From positions 2,852,001 through 2,916,000 of the forward strand of contig OZ245724.1 in assembly GCA_965227035.1 (NCBI GenBank): DNA of 64,000 nt, in the 5' to 3' direction. Positions within the stretch are counted from its first letter, which is position 1. Every line of letters begins with the position of its first letter. Source of the stretch: CBDDFQ01 sp965227035 (GTDB taxonomy: Bacteria; Pseudomonadota; Gammaproteobacteria; Burkholderiales; Burkholderiaceae_C). The notes beneath the pieces were generated by a model, which was given only the letters and a program-made list of their open reading frames with translations, had not been told where the DNA came from and did not search any database. A program made the position numbers and the translations under genes. This document shows positions 26,814 to 35,474 of this stretch, one piece after another.

Positions 26814-27638
26814 TCAGTTCCAGACCGGCAAGTTAAGCCACCAGCTCCACCACTCGGGCCAGCCCCGGGTCCAGAACGGCCCGCTGATCACGATGCAGAC
26901 GGCGCTCCAGAACGACGCCGACAGCGCGAGGAACAAGCCCAGCCTGTGGATGCCGAGAGTGCCAATCGAGTAGCCGATCGTGTCGCGGAAAAATGTGTTT
27001 TCGTGCTCTGCCGACTTGACGACCTCGCCTTTGGCGGGATTCGTGGAAGACAGAATGAGCGCCCCGTGCAGCGAAAGCGCGAACACGGTGGCGAAGAAGA
27101 AACTGACCGCCAGCATGTGCGCGGGGTTGTAGTGGAAGTGCAGGTACTGGTAGCCGGTGTTCGACACCCAGTCCAGGTGGCTCATGATGCCGTAGGGAAA
27201 CCCGTGTCCCCAGGCGCCCATCAGGACCGGGCGCACGATCACCAGCGTGACGTACGCGAGGATCGCGAAGGCAAAAGCAAAAGGCACGTGGTATCCGATG
27301 CCGAGTTTTCGGCAGATCTCTACCTGTCGCAAAGCCCATGAAATGAACGCACCCGTGGCACAGACCGTGATGATCTGCCATAGCCCGCCTTCCTTCAGCG
27401 GTGCCAATCCGAGGCCGTATTTGAGATCGGGAGGAGCGATGTTGATCTGCCAGAGGTTCCAGGTCGGCCCCTGCGATGCACCCCACACGATCAGCAGCGT
27501 GCCTACCAGCGCGAAGAACGCTGTGGTGACGCCAAAGAAGCCCACGTAGAACGGCCCAACCCAGAAGTCGAAAAGATCGCCTCCGGTCAGTGTTCCACCG
27601 CGGACGCGGTACTTTCGCTCGAAGCTCAACATGGCCAT
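26814..27638 (-). CDS. pufL: Reaction-centre L subunit
   Basis: A type II reaction-centre L polypeptide (274 residues) with five transmembrane helices and QB-site features. It starts MAMLSFERKYRVRGG and has the helix D motif HYNPAHMLAVSFFF and the helix E histidine in GIHRLGLFLAL. It pairs with PufM. The 116-base gap to pufA contains a stable hairpin that probably helps set the ratio of antenna to reaction-centre mRNA. Confidence 0.98.
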   Translation of the reverse strand: MAMLSFERKYRVRGGTLTGGDLFDFWVGPFYVGFFGVTTAFFALVGTLLIVWGASQGPTWNLWQINIAPPDLKYGLGLAPLKEGGLWQIITVCATGAFISWALRQVEICRKLGIGYHVPFAFAFAILAYVTLVIVRPVLMGAWGHGFPYGIMSHLDWVSNTGYQYLHFHYNPAHMLAVSFFFATVFALSLHGALILSSTNPAKGEVVKSAEHENTFFRDTIGYSIGTLGIHRLGLFLALSASFWSAVCIVISGPFWTRGWPEWWSWWLNLPVWN

Positions 27639-27699
27639 GATCAGTCCCCAACTCGGGAGTCGACCACCAGGGTCGCTCCACTGCTACCGAATCGATAAA

Positions 27700-27738
27700 C
27701 AGTCGAAGCAGCGCCGCATGGGCCCTGGCTTCGTCTGC
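27700..27738 (-). promoter_or_regulatory. pufA-pufL intercistronic stem-loop
   Basis: Arms 27700-27709 (CAGTCGAAGC) and 27729-27738 (GCTTCGTCTG) form a 10-bp stem with one mismatch and a GC-rich 19-base loop. A stem-loop at this site in Rhodobacter puf mRNA protects the upstream pufBA segment from 3' decay, so LH1 is made in excess over L/M. The same role is inferred here from position. Confidence 0.6.
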
Positions 27739-27754
27739 TGGTTTTCACCAAGCG

Positions 27755-27958
27755 CTACTTGGTAGCCGGTGCTGTTGCGGGTGCAGGCATCGGAGCCATT
27801 TGCGCTCCGACAGGCACTGCCCTGCGTGGCCCTTCGAGCCAGTTGAACCGGTCCGTGGAGAGCAGGATGAAATGAATCACCAGCGCCAGAACGAACAGGA
27901 AGGTAAACAGGGCGACAAGCGTCCTGCGCGGATCAAAAAGCATCCATACACGCCACAT
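27755..27958 (-). CDS. pufA: LH1 alpha polypeptide
   Basis: A 67-residue single-helix antenna peptide. It has the N-terminal MWRVWMLFDPRR, the bacteriochlorophyll-ligating His29 (LVIHFILLSTDRFNWLEG) and a Pro/Ala-rich tail of about 20 residues after the helix. It lies 11 bases after pufB. Extended alpha tails of this kind are known in Rubrivivax-like betaproteobacteria. Confidence 0.96.
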   Translation of the reverse strand: MWRVWMLFDPRRTLVALFTFLFVLALVIHFILLSTDRFNWLEGPRRAVPVGAQMAPMPAPATAPATK

Positions 27959-27969
27959 ATCGTTCTCCT

Positions 27970-28200
27970 CTATGCGTTGAAGCCGATGGAGAACGCTGTC
28001 ATCGCGACCTCCTTGGCGTCATTGATGATCGATGCATAGCCGGTCGCGCTAGGCAACCACGGTCGCCATTGCCATGCAAGGAAGTGGGCGACGACAGCGA
28101 TCAACGTGAAGATGATGAAGCTCGTCATGAAAATGCCGTGAAACTCTTTTGCTTCCTGCTCGGTCAGACCGGACAGGGAGCCCTCTCTACTTGGACCCAT
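27970..28200 (-). CDS. pufB: LH1 beta polypeptide with C-terminal extension
   Basis: Antenna beta peptide, 76 residues. It has GLTEQEAKEFH with His21 on the cytoplasmic side, a helix with the chlorophyll-ligating His39 (VVAHFLAWQWRPW) and WRPW at 45-48. Most LH1 beta chains end soon after this; here 28 further residues (starting LPSATGYASI) follow. The start is preceded by TGGAG at 8 bases. Confidence 0.95.
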   Translation of the reverse strand: MGPSREGSLSGLTEQEAKEFHGIFMTSFIIFTLIAVVAHFLAWQWRPWLPSATGYASIINDAKEVAMTAFSIGFNA

Positions 28201-28333
28201 GATGTTTTCTCCAGAATGGCCTTTCGGCCGCTGCCGCGCGCATCCCGCGCGGCGGGGATTGCAGCGACAGGTATCGCAGCAACTTTTTCGACGGACCGAA
28301 GGCTCCGTCAGGTTCTCTAATTCGTTGACTCAT
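28187..28333 (-). CDS. Possible 48-residue leader peptide between bchZ and pufB
   Basis: An Arg-rich frame (begins MSQRIREPDGAFGPS) whose ATG at 28333 overlaps the bchZ TGA as ATGA and whose stop lies 14 bases inside pufB. This double overlap is what one expects of a coupling ORF such as pufK of Rhodobacter, but there is no sequence likeness I can recognise and third-position GC looks lower than in the neighbours. The segment also holds two hairpins, so it may simply be a structured leader. It is not PufQ: no hydrophobic segment is present. Confidence 0.35.
   Translation of the reverse strand: MSQRIREPDGAFGPSKKLLRYLSLQSPPRGMRAAAAERPFWRKHHGSK
28218..28253 (-). promoter_or_regulatory. Two hairpins just upstream of pufB
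   Basis: Arms GGCC/GGCC around a GAAA tetraloop (28218-28229, minus-strand sense) and a perfect 7-bp stem GCCGCGC/GCGCGGC (28233-28239/28247-28253). The tetraloop hairpin ends 18 bases before the pufB ATG, next to its SD. They are likely 5' stabilisers or processing borders of the pufBA mRNA. Confidence 0.55.
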
Positions 28334-29808
28334 GCCGGCTCTCCCTGGCGCAGCGTCTCGCGCGCATGCGCCACGCGCTGCGCGGTCACGCGCGGCTCGC
28401 CGGCACGTCGGGCATCGCGCTCGGCGCGATCGCGTAGCCGCTTGGCGGCCGAGATCTGCACCAGCACCGGCTCGGCTTCCACGTATTCGTTGAGCAGGTC
28501 CTGGGCATCCTCGTCCCACGGAGTGCCCCCCTGCGGCTCGAGGCGCGCGAGCGTCGCATCGACGCGGTCCAGCTCGGTGCCCAGCGGCAGGATGTGGAAC
28601 AGGGCATCGAAGAGCGCGTTGCAGAACTCCTGGATGATGTAGGTCGCGCCCGCATATCCCATGAACGGAGTGCCGGTGTGCCGCCGGATGATCGGGAGAG
28701 GAAACGATGCGGGGATGAAGGTCGTCTTCATCATTCCGCCGCCGCCAGCTTCTGCCAGGTAAATGCGTTCGTTGTAGCTGCCGTACAGCACCAGCGGGGT
28801 GTTCTCATGCACCAGCCGACGCGTCTCGGCGTTGTCGGTTTTGGCACCGGCGCAACGCGACACCGCGAAGTTGCAGGGCAAGCCCATTTCGTCTTCCAGA
28901 AAATGTCGGATGCCGCGCGTGTAGGTTTCGTTGGCCACCACCGCGAAGTTCGCAGTGCCGAAGAAATCCTGGGTGACCGAGCGCCACAGATCCCAGATCG
29001 GCTTGATGGTGCTGTGCCTCTCGCGTTCGATGAAGGGCTCCGGATCGAGTCCGAGCAGCTCTCCGAGCGAACGCAAAAACTTGGTGGTGCTGTGCAGCCC
29101 GATCGGCGCCTGCAGATAGGGCCGCTCCAGCGCCTCGCACAACATGCGGCCGAACTCGCGATACATGCAGATGTTGACGTCCGACTCGACCAGCCGCGAC
29201 ACGTCGGCCAGATGGCTGCCCAGCGGGAACACCATGTTCACTTCGGCGCCGATGCCCTGCACCAGCCTCCGGATCTCGGCCAGATCGCTCGGGCAGTTGA
29301 ACGCGCCGTAGCTCGGACCGATGATGTTCACGCGTGGCTTCTCGTCGGCCGGGCGTTCGGCGAAAGGCTTGCGCGCCGGGACCTTCTTGAGGCCGTACTC
29401 CGACCAGAGCCAGAACATGGCGCGGTTGGCGCACTGCCACTGATCCTCGTCGATGGTGCGCGGCAGAAAGCGTTGCAGGCCGGTTCCTTCCGGAGTCACG
29501 CCTCCACCGATCATCTCGGCAATCGATCCTGTCACCACGACCGAAGGAAGGTCGGGGTCGAGTGCGGCATGAGCGCGGCGCATCGAACCCTCGGTGCCCT
29601 CGCGTCCGAGTTGCTCTTCGGCCAGACCGGTCACCACGATTGGCAACTCGTGCGGTGGCAATGCATCGGTGTAGTGCAGCACCGAGGTGACCGGCAGGTT
29701 CTCGCAACCCACAGGGCCGTCGATCACTACCTGCAGTCCCTTGATGGCCGTGAATACATAGACGGCACCCCAGTAGCCGCCGGCACGATCGTGGTCGAGA
29801 ACAAGCAT
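28330..29808 (-). CDS. bchZ: Chlorophyllide a reductase subunit Z
   Basis: Nitrogenase-like catalytic subunit (492 residues) that with BchY and BchX reduces ring B to give the bacteriochlorin. It starts MLVLDHDRAGGYWGAVYVF, with the cysteine-bearing segment GPVGCENLPV near residue 35. The ATG at 29808 shares one base with the bchY stop; the longer frame upstream is out-of-phase bchY. It is followed by the puf genes, giving the crtEF-bchCXYZ-puf superoperon order. Confidence 0.96.
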   Translation of the reverse strand: MLVLDHDRAGGYWGAVYVFTAIKGLQVVIDGPVGCENLPVTSVLHYTDALPPHELPIVVTGLAEEQLGREGTEGSMRRAHAALDPDLPSVVVTGSIAEMIGGGVTPEGTGLQRFLPRTIDEDQWQCANRAMFWLWSEYGLKKVPARKPFAERPADEKPRVNIIGPSYGAFNCPSDLAEIRRLVQGIGAEVNMVFPLGSHLADVSRLVESDVNICMYREFGRMLCEALERPYLQAPIGLHSTTKFLRSLGELLGLDPEPFIERERHSTIKPIWDLWRSVTQDFFGTANFAVVANETYTRGIRHFLEDEMGLPCNFAVSRCAGAKTDNAETRRLVHENTPLVLYGSYNERIYLAEAGGGGMMKTTFIPASFPLPIIRRHTGTPFMGYAGATYIIQEFCNALFDALFHILPLGTELDRVDATLARLEPQGGTPWDEDAQDLLNEYVEAEPVLVQISAAKRLRDRAERDARRAGEPRVTAQRVAHARETLRQGEPA

Positions 29809-31358
29809 TAGGTCATCTCCTCGGACTTGCGCTTCTTGGCCAGTTTCACGGCCTGCCTGCGTTGCTCGGCCTTGAATTCCGGACGATCCTTGGGCGCGCC
29901 CTGCGACGCCTCCCACACACCGCTCGCGTGTCCCGTGCCGGTGTTGCCGAAGAATTCGCTCATGGCTTCGAAGCGCGCCTTGTTGCCGATCGCTGCGTTG
30001 ATCACGGTGCCCAGCGAGCCGGCGCCCGCCGGTCCCATGAGGGGCCGAGCGGAAATCAGGTTGGTGAAGTACAGCGCGGGCGTACGCATTTCCTTCGCCG
30101 CCTGCACCACCGGCGTGGTGCCGATGGCCAGATCGGGCTTCCACTCGTGCAGAGCCGCGAGATCCTGTTCGAGCGATGCGCGGAACTGCACATGCACGCC
30201 CTTGGCTTCGAGCCACTGGCGGTCGGCATCGCTCCAGGGAGTGCGGGGGCAGGCGGTGCCGACGTAACGCAGATCTGCGCCCATCTCCACCAGCAAACGG
30301 CCAACCAGCAACTCCGAGCCCTCGTAACCACTAAGCGTGATGCGTCCCTTGATCGTCGATTTGGACATCGCGCCCCTGATGGCGGGAAGCATGAAGTTCT
30401 TGACCGCATCGATCTGCGCCTGCGGCACATTGGTCGCCTGGCCCACTGCCTGCAGCCAGGCCTCGGTGCCGTCGTGGCCGACCGGTGCCGAGCCCACGAT
30501 GGCGCGACCTGCCGATTCGAATTCGCGGATGCTCGCCGTGTAGAACGGATGGATCGCAGCCACGGCAGCGCAGTCGAGCGCGGCATACAGCTCGCGCCAT
30601 TCGCGCGTCGGCACCACAGGCCCGGCAGCCAGCCCCATCGGCTCCAGCATGCGGCCGATGATCACCGGGTCGGCGGGGAACATTTCGCCCAGCAGCGTGA
30701 CGGTAGGACGCTCGCTGCGTCCGGTGCGCGGCGCCTGTACCGGGCCGGCCTGAATTTCGGCGCGTGCGTACTTGAGCATGGCGCCAGCAAGCACGTCCTT
30801 GGCTTCTGCGTGTGTCGGCACACCGAAGCCGGGCACGTCGATGCCGATGATCCGAACGCCGTTGATTTCCTTGGGCAGGATCTGCAGCGGTACGCCGCTG
30901 GCCGTCGGCACGCAAAGGTTGATGATGACGATGGCGTCGTATTTGGCGGGGTCGGCCTCCTGATGCACCGACTCGCGAATGTCCTCGAACAGCTTGCCGG
31001 TCACCAGCGATTCGCTGTTGAACGGCACGTAGCCCACGCTGCGCCTGGCACCGTAAAAATGCGAGGTGAAGGTGAGTCCGTACACGCAGCAGGCCGAGCC
31101 TGAAAGAATCGTGGCGGTCCGGCGCATGCGAAGGCCGACACGCAGTGCACCGAATGCCGGGCACATGCTCTGCGGCTGATCGTGAGGACCGGCCTTCGGG
31201 TCCTTCGGATAGTCCTGCGCATACTGCGCAAGCACCTCCGACTTGCCCGCCGATTTCGCGGCAGCAAGCATGGCCTCTCCACCGGAATGGCAGCCCATAC
31301 CATCGCCTTCGAGCGCGGTGGGCACCTTCACGGGAACGATGGGAATGATGTCGTTCAT
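29808..31358 (-). CDS. bchY: Chlorophyllide a reductase subunit Y
   Basis: NifD/N-like subunit (516 residues) paired with BchZ. Cluster-ligand cysteines are visible in GCHSGGEA, SMCPAFG and GSACCVYG in the N-terminal 100 residues. The ATG at 31358 (MNDIIPIVPV) was chosen; the open frame upstream is the opposite phase of bchX. It lies 8 bases after the bchX stop. Confidence 0.96.
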   Translation of the reverse strand: MNDIIPIVPVKVPTALEGDGMGCHSGGEAMLAAAKSAGKSEVLAQYAQDYPKDPKAGPHDQPQSMCPAFGALRVGLRMRRTATILSGSACCVYGLTFTSHFYGARRSVGYVPFNSESLVTGKLFEDIRESVHQEADPAKYDAIVIINLCVPTASGVPLQILPKEINGVRIIGIDVPGFGVPTHAEAKDVLAGAMLKYARAEIQAGPVQAPRTGRSERPTVTLLGEMFPADPVIIGRMLEPMGLAAGPVVPTREWRELYAALDCAAVAAIHPFYTASIREFESAGRAIVGSAPVGHDGTEAWLQAVGQATNVPQAQIDAVKNFMLPAIRGAMSKSTIKGRITLSGYEGSELLVGRLLVEMGADLRYVGTACPRTPWSDADRQWLEAKGVHVQFRASLEQDLAALHEWKPDLAIGTTPVVQAAKEMRTPALYFTNLISARPLMGPAGAGSLGTVINAAIGNKARFEAMSEFFGNTGTGHASGVWEASQGAPKDRPEFKAEQRRQAVKLAKKRKSEEMT

Positions 31359-31366
31359 GGCGTGAC

Positions 31367-32380
31367 TCAAACTTCGTCGTAGACGACTTCGAGCGTTTCC
31401 TTTGTCGATTCGGTCTTGCCGCACATGTCGAACTGCGTGGCCGGTTCGAGCACGACATCGCGCCCGACCGAGGCGGCCGAGAAAAGGCCGAGCAACTGGT
31501 CTTGCGTCATCGGGTTCGGCCGCATCGGGGTCGACTTGCCGACGTTCTCGGCCAGCTCGGCGAACATCGGTCCCCAGGTCGATTCGGGGCGTCCGATGAT
31601 TTCGTAGCTGGCGCTCTTGCGGCGGATGTCTTCGTTCGCAGGAATGGTCGACAGCACCGGAATACCGACGTGGGTGGCGAACGCAGCCGCTTCTCCCGTG
31701 CCGTCGTCGCGGTTGATCACCATGCCTGCCACGCCGACGTTGCCGCCGAGCTTCCTGAAGTATTCGACCGCGCTGCACACGTTGTTCGCGACGTAGAGCG
31801 ATTGCAGGTCGTTGCTCGCGACGACGATGACCTTCTGGCACATGTCGCGGGCAATCGGCAGTCCGAATCCACCGCAGACGACATCGCCCAGGAAGTCGAG
31901 CAGCACGTAATCGAAGCCCCACTCGTGGAAGCCGAGCTTCTCGAGCAACTCGAAGCCGTGGATGATGCCGCGGCCGCCGCAACCTCTACCGACTTCCGGT
32001 CCGCCCAGTTCCATCGCGTACACACCGTCGCGCTTGAAGCAGACATCGCCGATGGCGACCGCCTCGCCTGCGAGCTTTTTCTTGGACGAGGTTTCGATGA
32101 TCGTGGGGCAGGCCCGACCGCCGAACAGGAGCGAGGTGGTGTCGCTCTTCGGATCGCATCCGATGAGCAGCACCTTCTTGCCCTGCTGCGCCATCATGTA
32201 GCTCAGGTTCGCGAGCGTGAAGCTCTTGCCGATGCCGCCCTTGCCGTAGATCGCGATGATCTGCGTCTCCTTGGTCACGGGTGAAGTCGAAACCTGTGCC
32301 GGCTCGATCGCGGCTTCGGCGCGAAGTTGCTGCATGAAATGCACTGGCGTGCCTTCGGGTATTGCGTGGGTTGTTGTCAT
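31367..32380 (-). CDS. bchX: Chlorophyllide a reductase iron protein BchX
   Basis: NifH-like ATPase (337 residues) that reduces BchYZ. The P-loop GKGGIGKS is at 46-53, the bridging cluster cysteines are in GRGCGGRG and DVVCGGFG, and there is a C-terminal tail not found in BchL. The ATG at 32380 overlaps the bchC stop (ATGA); an in-frame extension to 32551 lies inside bchC and is rejected. Confidence 0.97.
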   Translation of the reverse strand: MTTTHAIPEGTPVHFMQQLRAEAAIEPAQVSTSPVTKETQIIAIYGKGGIGKSFTLANLSYMMAQQGKKVLLIGCDPKSDTTSLLFGGRACPTIIETSSKKKLAGEAVAIGDVCFKRDGVYAMELGGPEVGRGCGGRGIIHGFELLEKLGFHEWGFDYVLLDFLGDVVCGGFGLPIARDMCQKVIVVASNDLQSLYVANNVCSAVEYFRKLGGNVGVAGMVINRDDGTGEAAAFATHVGIPVLSTIPANEDIRRKSASYEIIGRPESTWGPMFAELAENVGKSTPMRPNPMTQDQLLGLFSAASVGRDVVLEPATQFDMCGKTESTKETLEVVYDEV

Positions 32381-33315
32381 CTGCAGCTTCTCCAGTCGAG
32401 GACCATCTTCAAGCAGGCGGGATTGCCAAACGCCGTGCGGTAGGCACTGTCGGCCTCGAGTGCAGCGGCGCGGTGGGTGATGAGACCGTCCAGCGCAAGT
32501 GCGCCGGACTCGATAAGTTTTTTCACGGAAGCCAGGTCCTGCGGCTGCCATTGCGCAGCGACTCGCAGTCGTGCTTCGCGCATGAAGGCAGGCGGGAAAG
32601 CGAAGCTCAGGCGCTCTTCATAGAAGCCCGCCAGCACGATCTCTCCGCCCGGTGCCAGGCGACCGATCAGGGCATCGAGCAGCGTGCTGTCGCCACTCAC
32701 ATCGCAAATCGAGCGGTAGTCGCGTCGCGTGTCCTTGGCCGGGTCGATCACTTCGTAACCGAGGGCGCCTTCGCGCCGCTGCTCGTTGGTTTCCCAGACC
32801 ACAGGTGCTGCACCTGCAGCCACCGCAAGACGGGCCACCATGCGGCCAAGCACGCCGTGGCCGATGATCAAATCGGGCTGCTGGGCGAGAACACCGCCGC
32901 CTACGTGGTATGCGGTCGCGGCCAACGCGAGCAACACGCCGCGCTCTCCAAGGCTCCCTTCGAGGACCATTGCTCTTGCCCCCGGCAGCACCACGGTGGA
33001 AGCAGCGCCGCCGAACAGTCCGCGCACAGGTCCAAAGCCTTTCGACCCCGGAACGAACACGCGTTGTCCGGTTTTAAGGCCCGAGCTCGATCCGCTTTCG
33101 CGCACGACGCCGACCGATTCGTAGCCGGGCACCAGCGGATAACCCATACCTGGAAACGGCGGCATGCGGCCCGACCAGAGCAGTCGCTCGGTTCCGGTGC
33201 TGATGCCGCTCCATTCGATGTCGACCACGACATCGGCTTCGGTCGCGTCGTCCAGATCGAGTTGACGCAGCAACAGGTGCTCCGGCTTTTCGAGAACTAC
33301 GGCCAGGGATTTCAT
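32377..33315 (-). CDS. bchC: Bacteriochlorophyllide 3-hydroxyethyl dehydrogenase BchC
   Basis: MDR-type NAD-dependent dehydrogenase (312 residues) that oxidises the 3-(1-hydroxyethyl) group to acetyl, the last chromophore step before esterification. GroES-like N-terminal features PGYESVG and the nucleotide-binding IIGHGVLGRM near 150-160 are visible. The zinc-binding lobe of alcohol dehydrogenases is absent, as usual for BchC. Its start overlaps the crtF stop and its end overlaps bchX. Confidence 0.95.
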   Translation of the reverse strand: MKSLAVVLEKPEHLLLRQLDLDDATEADVVVDIEWSGISTGTERLLWSGRMPPFPGMGYPLVPGYESVGVVRESGSSSGLKTGQRVFVPGSKGFGPVRGLFGGAASTVVLPGARAMVLEGSLGERGVLLALAATAYHVGGGVLAQQPDLIIGHGVLGRMVARLAVAAGAAPVVWETNEQRREGALGYEVIDPAKDTRRDYRSICDVSGDSTLLDALIGRLAPGGEIVLAGFYEERLSFAFPPAFMREARLRVAAQWQPQDLASVKKLIESGALALDGLITHRAAALEADSAYRTAFGNPACLKMVLDWRSCR

Positions 33316-34499
33316 GAGGCGTCCGTTCGTTGACTTGCCGCCGCAAGGGCGACAAGAAGGCTGGTCTGCAGCGGCATGCTTGTTTTGGGCTGGCGCACGC
33401 GATCGAAGCCGGCCTCGTGAAGCATCGCGCCGAGCTGCGCTGCAGTGCGCGGCCTGCCTTTGCCCATCGCCATCAGATAGAAGCCGAAGTACGCGTCTCC
33501 CATGGCTTCGGCACCCGGAGTGCCTGCCATCGGCTCGGCCAGCAGCAGCGTGCCGTCATCGGGCAGCGCACGGCGCACTGCGCGAAGAATCTGCATCGCC
33601 GACGCGTCGTCGTGATCGTGAATGACGCGCACCAGCGAGACGACATCGGCGCCTGTCGGTAGCGGATCGTCCAGGAAGCTGCCCCCGAAGAAGCGAATCC
33701 TCTGCGACAACCCGCTGGCTGCGCAGCGTTCGCGGGCACGCGAGATCACAGGCGGCAAATCGAAAAGCATCAACTGCAGTGCCGGTGCGCGCTGTGCGGC
33801 ACTGGCAAGAAAGCGGCCTTCTCCACCGCCCACATCAAGCAGGCAGCGGTGTCCGGCGAGCGAGTACGCATCGAGAATTTCATCTGCCACCAGCGGTTGG
33901 GAGGCTGACATCAGCGCCGAGTAATCGGCAACGCTGTCGACAGGCAACGCAGCGCCCGAGTTCGCGTCTGCATACGGCCAGAAGCCGGCAAGCTCGGATC
34001 GCTGCGACATGCCGCGCAGCAGGGCTACGGGATCCTTCAGGTCTGCATACAAGGCAGCATGGTGTTCGACCATCGCGGCGATTGCGGCATTGCCCACCAT
34101 AGGCGCACCCAGCACGCCCAGACCGACGCGGGCATCGCTGCGGTATTCGAGCAAGCGCAACGACACCGCTGCGGAAACCAGCCGCTCGACCGCCTCGGGA
34201 GACAGCGACAGACGCTGGGCAAGTGCCGGCATGCGCAGCGGGCCGCTGTCGGCAATCAGATCGAACAGCTTGAGCTGCACGCAGGCGAGCAGCACTTGCG
34301 AATAGACGAAGCCCGCGACCAGATCGAACAGATCGCTGGCGCGCGATTTAGCCACGCCTGCCGTGAGCGGGAATGCAGCCGATGCGCGCTGGAATCGGCG
34401 GCTCGCCAGCAGACGATCGCGCAGGGCCAACCAGCGGTCGTTCCACGCACCGCGCCATGAAGGCGGGTTGGCTTGGCGAAGGGCTGACACAGTGCGCAT
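33312..34499 (-). CDS. crtF: Demethylspheroidene O-methyltransferase CrtF
   Basis: SAM-dependent carotenoid O-methyltransferase (395 residues) with a helical dimerisation region, then SAM motif LLDVGGGEGRF at 220-230. It makes the 1-methoxy group of spheroidene/spirilloxanthin. The ATG at 34499 (MRTVSALRQA) lies 11 bases after crtE; the frame reaches 34610 but that part overlaps crtE out of phase. The stop overlaps bchC. Confidence 0.95.
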   Translation of the reverse strand: MRTVSALRQANPPSWRGAWNDRWLALRDRLLASRRFQRASAAFPLTAGVAKSRASDLFDLVAGFVYSQVLLACVQLKLFDLIADSGPLRMPALAQRLSLSPEAVERLVSAAVSLRLLEYRSDARVGLGVLGAPMVGNAAIAAMVEHHAALYADLKDPVALLRGMSQRSELAGFWPYADANSGAALPVDSVADYSALMSASQPLVADEILDAYSLAGHRCLLDVGGGEGRFLASAAQRAPALQLMLFDLPPVISRARERCAASGLSQRIRFFGGSFLDDPLPTGADVVSLVRVIHDHDDASAMQILRAVRRALPDDGTLLLAEPMAGTPGAEAMGDAYFGFYLMAMGKGRPRTAAQLGAMLHEAGFDRVRQPKTSMPLQTSLLVALAAASQRTDAS

Positions 34500-34510
34500 C
34501 GTGAGTTTTT

Positions 34511-35392
34511 TCAGGCCAGGACGCGCATCGCCTTGGCGGTGGCTTCCTTGGGGACCAGTCGTTCGGACTCGCTGCAGACCAGGTCGCGCAGCATGCCGGC
34601 GCCCGAGCATTCGGGGATGGCTGCAATCGAGCGCGCCACCAGGTCGTCGAAATACGCCACAGCGCCTTCGAGTCCGAGTTCTCTCGCCATGCTGGGGCGA
34701 AGCAGCGCCACATCGCGACCGACCGGCTTGCCGAGGACACGCGGATCACCGACTACATCGCGGATGTCGTCGGCCGCTTGATAAGCCTCACCCAGCCAGC
34801 TGCCGAAGGCACCCCAGGGTTCCGGGTCCAGGCCAGCGGCCAGAGCGCCACCCATCGAGGTCGCCGTGAACAAGGCACCGGTCTTCGCGCGCTGGTAGTC
34901 GACCAGGTCGACACGCGCTTCGCATTCCCAGGCCTGGCCTGCGACCGCGCCGTAAGGCACGCCCACGCTTTGCGCGACCAGATTGATCAGGCCGGCCAGA
35001 TGCTGCGGCGAATTTGTCGCACCGGCGGCAAGTGTCTGGAAGGCCAGGATGATGAGGGCGTCTCCCGCCAGGATGGCAAGGCTCTCGCCGTAGGCGTATT
35101 GCACCGAAGCGCGACCTCGCCGCGTAGGGGCGTCATCAAAGCAAGGAAGGTCGTCATGCACCAGCGATGCGCAATGGAGCAGCTCGATCGCGGTGGCGGT
35201 GGCTTCGGACAAGACCGGGTCGGGATCGCCGCATGCGGCTGCGACTGCCAGGCAGACCTGCGGACGGATCCGCGCCCCGCCCGGAAACACTGCGTGCCGG
35301 ATAGCGCCCGCCAGCTTCGGTGGGCTGCCATGGGCCTCTCCGGTGGCAACAGCCGCTGCGAGGGCTTGCTCAATGCGTGTCATAGGTTTCAT
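34511..35392 (-). CDS. crtE: Geranylgeranyl diphosphate synthase
   Basis: Trans-prenyl transferase (293 residues) supplying GGPP for carotenoids and for the bacteriochlorophyll tail. The first Asp-rich motif is VHDDLPCFDD (78-87) and the second QAADDIRD (205-212). The ATG at 35392 is chosen because AGGAA stands 5 bases upstream; an in-frame GTG further up (35461) lies in the promoter. It is the first gene of the crtEF-bchCXYZ-puf direction. The promoter is TTGACA-N17-TACGAT with a 28-base leader. Confidence 0.95.
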   Translation of the reverse strand: MKPMTRIEQALAAAVATGEAHGSPPKLAGAIRHAVFPGGARIRPQVCLAVAAACGDPDPVLSEATATAIELLHCASLVHDDLPCFDDAPTRRGRASVQYAYGESLAILAGDALIILAFQTLAAGATNSPQHLAGLINLVAQSVGVPYGAVAGQAWECEARVDLVDYQRAKTGALFTATSMGGALAAGLDPEPWGAFGSWLGEAYQAADDIRDVVGDPRVLGKPVGRDVALLRPSMARELGLEGAVAYFDDLVARSIAAIPECSGAGMLRDLVCSESERLVPKEATAKAMRVLA

Positions 35393-35419
35393 GTCTATTC
35401 CTGAGGCTGGTCTGCTTGC

Positions 35420-35473
35420 ATCGTATGAGTGTAAATCTACGTTGTCAACAGAAACTGTCATTCATAATTGACA
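35420..35473. promoter_or_regulatory. crtE/crtD divergent promoter with paired PpsR boxes
   Basis: A perfect TGT-N12-ACA lies at 35456-35473 and a 5-of-6 match TGT-N12-TCA at 35430-35447, exactly 8 bp apart. Towards crtE (minus): TTGACA at 35448-35443, 17 bases, TACGAT at 35425-35420. Towards crtD (plus): TTGTCA at 35442-35447, 15 bases, CATAAT at 35463-35468, then 6 bases to the crtD ATG. Both promoters would be blocked by PpsR. Confidence 0.78.
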
Positions 35474-35474
35474 C

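Noticed and set aside
28187..28333. PufQ as identity of the 48-codon frame
   Set aside because: PufQ has a hydrophobic segment and about 75 residues; this frame is short, basic and soluble-looking.
29862..31103. 413-residue plus-strand frame across bchY
   Set aside because: A shadow of bchY, rich in His/Arg/Ala as expected for antisense high-GC frames.
32381..32551. N-terminal extension of bchX
   Set aside because: It lies inside bchC out of phase; the ATG at 32380 overlaps the bchC stop and gives the standard protein.
35468..35473. TTGACA just before the crtD ATG as a -35 box
   Set aside because: It is one base from the start codon and could only serve transcripts beginning inside crtD; it is better explained as half of the PpsR palindrome.
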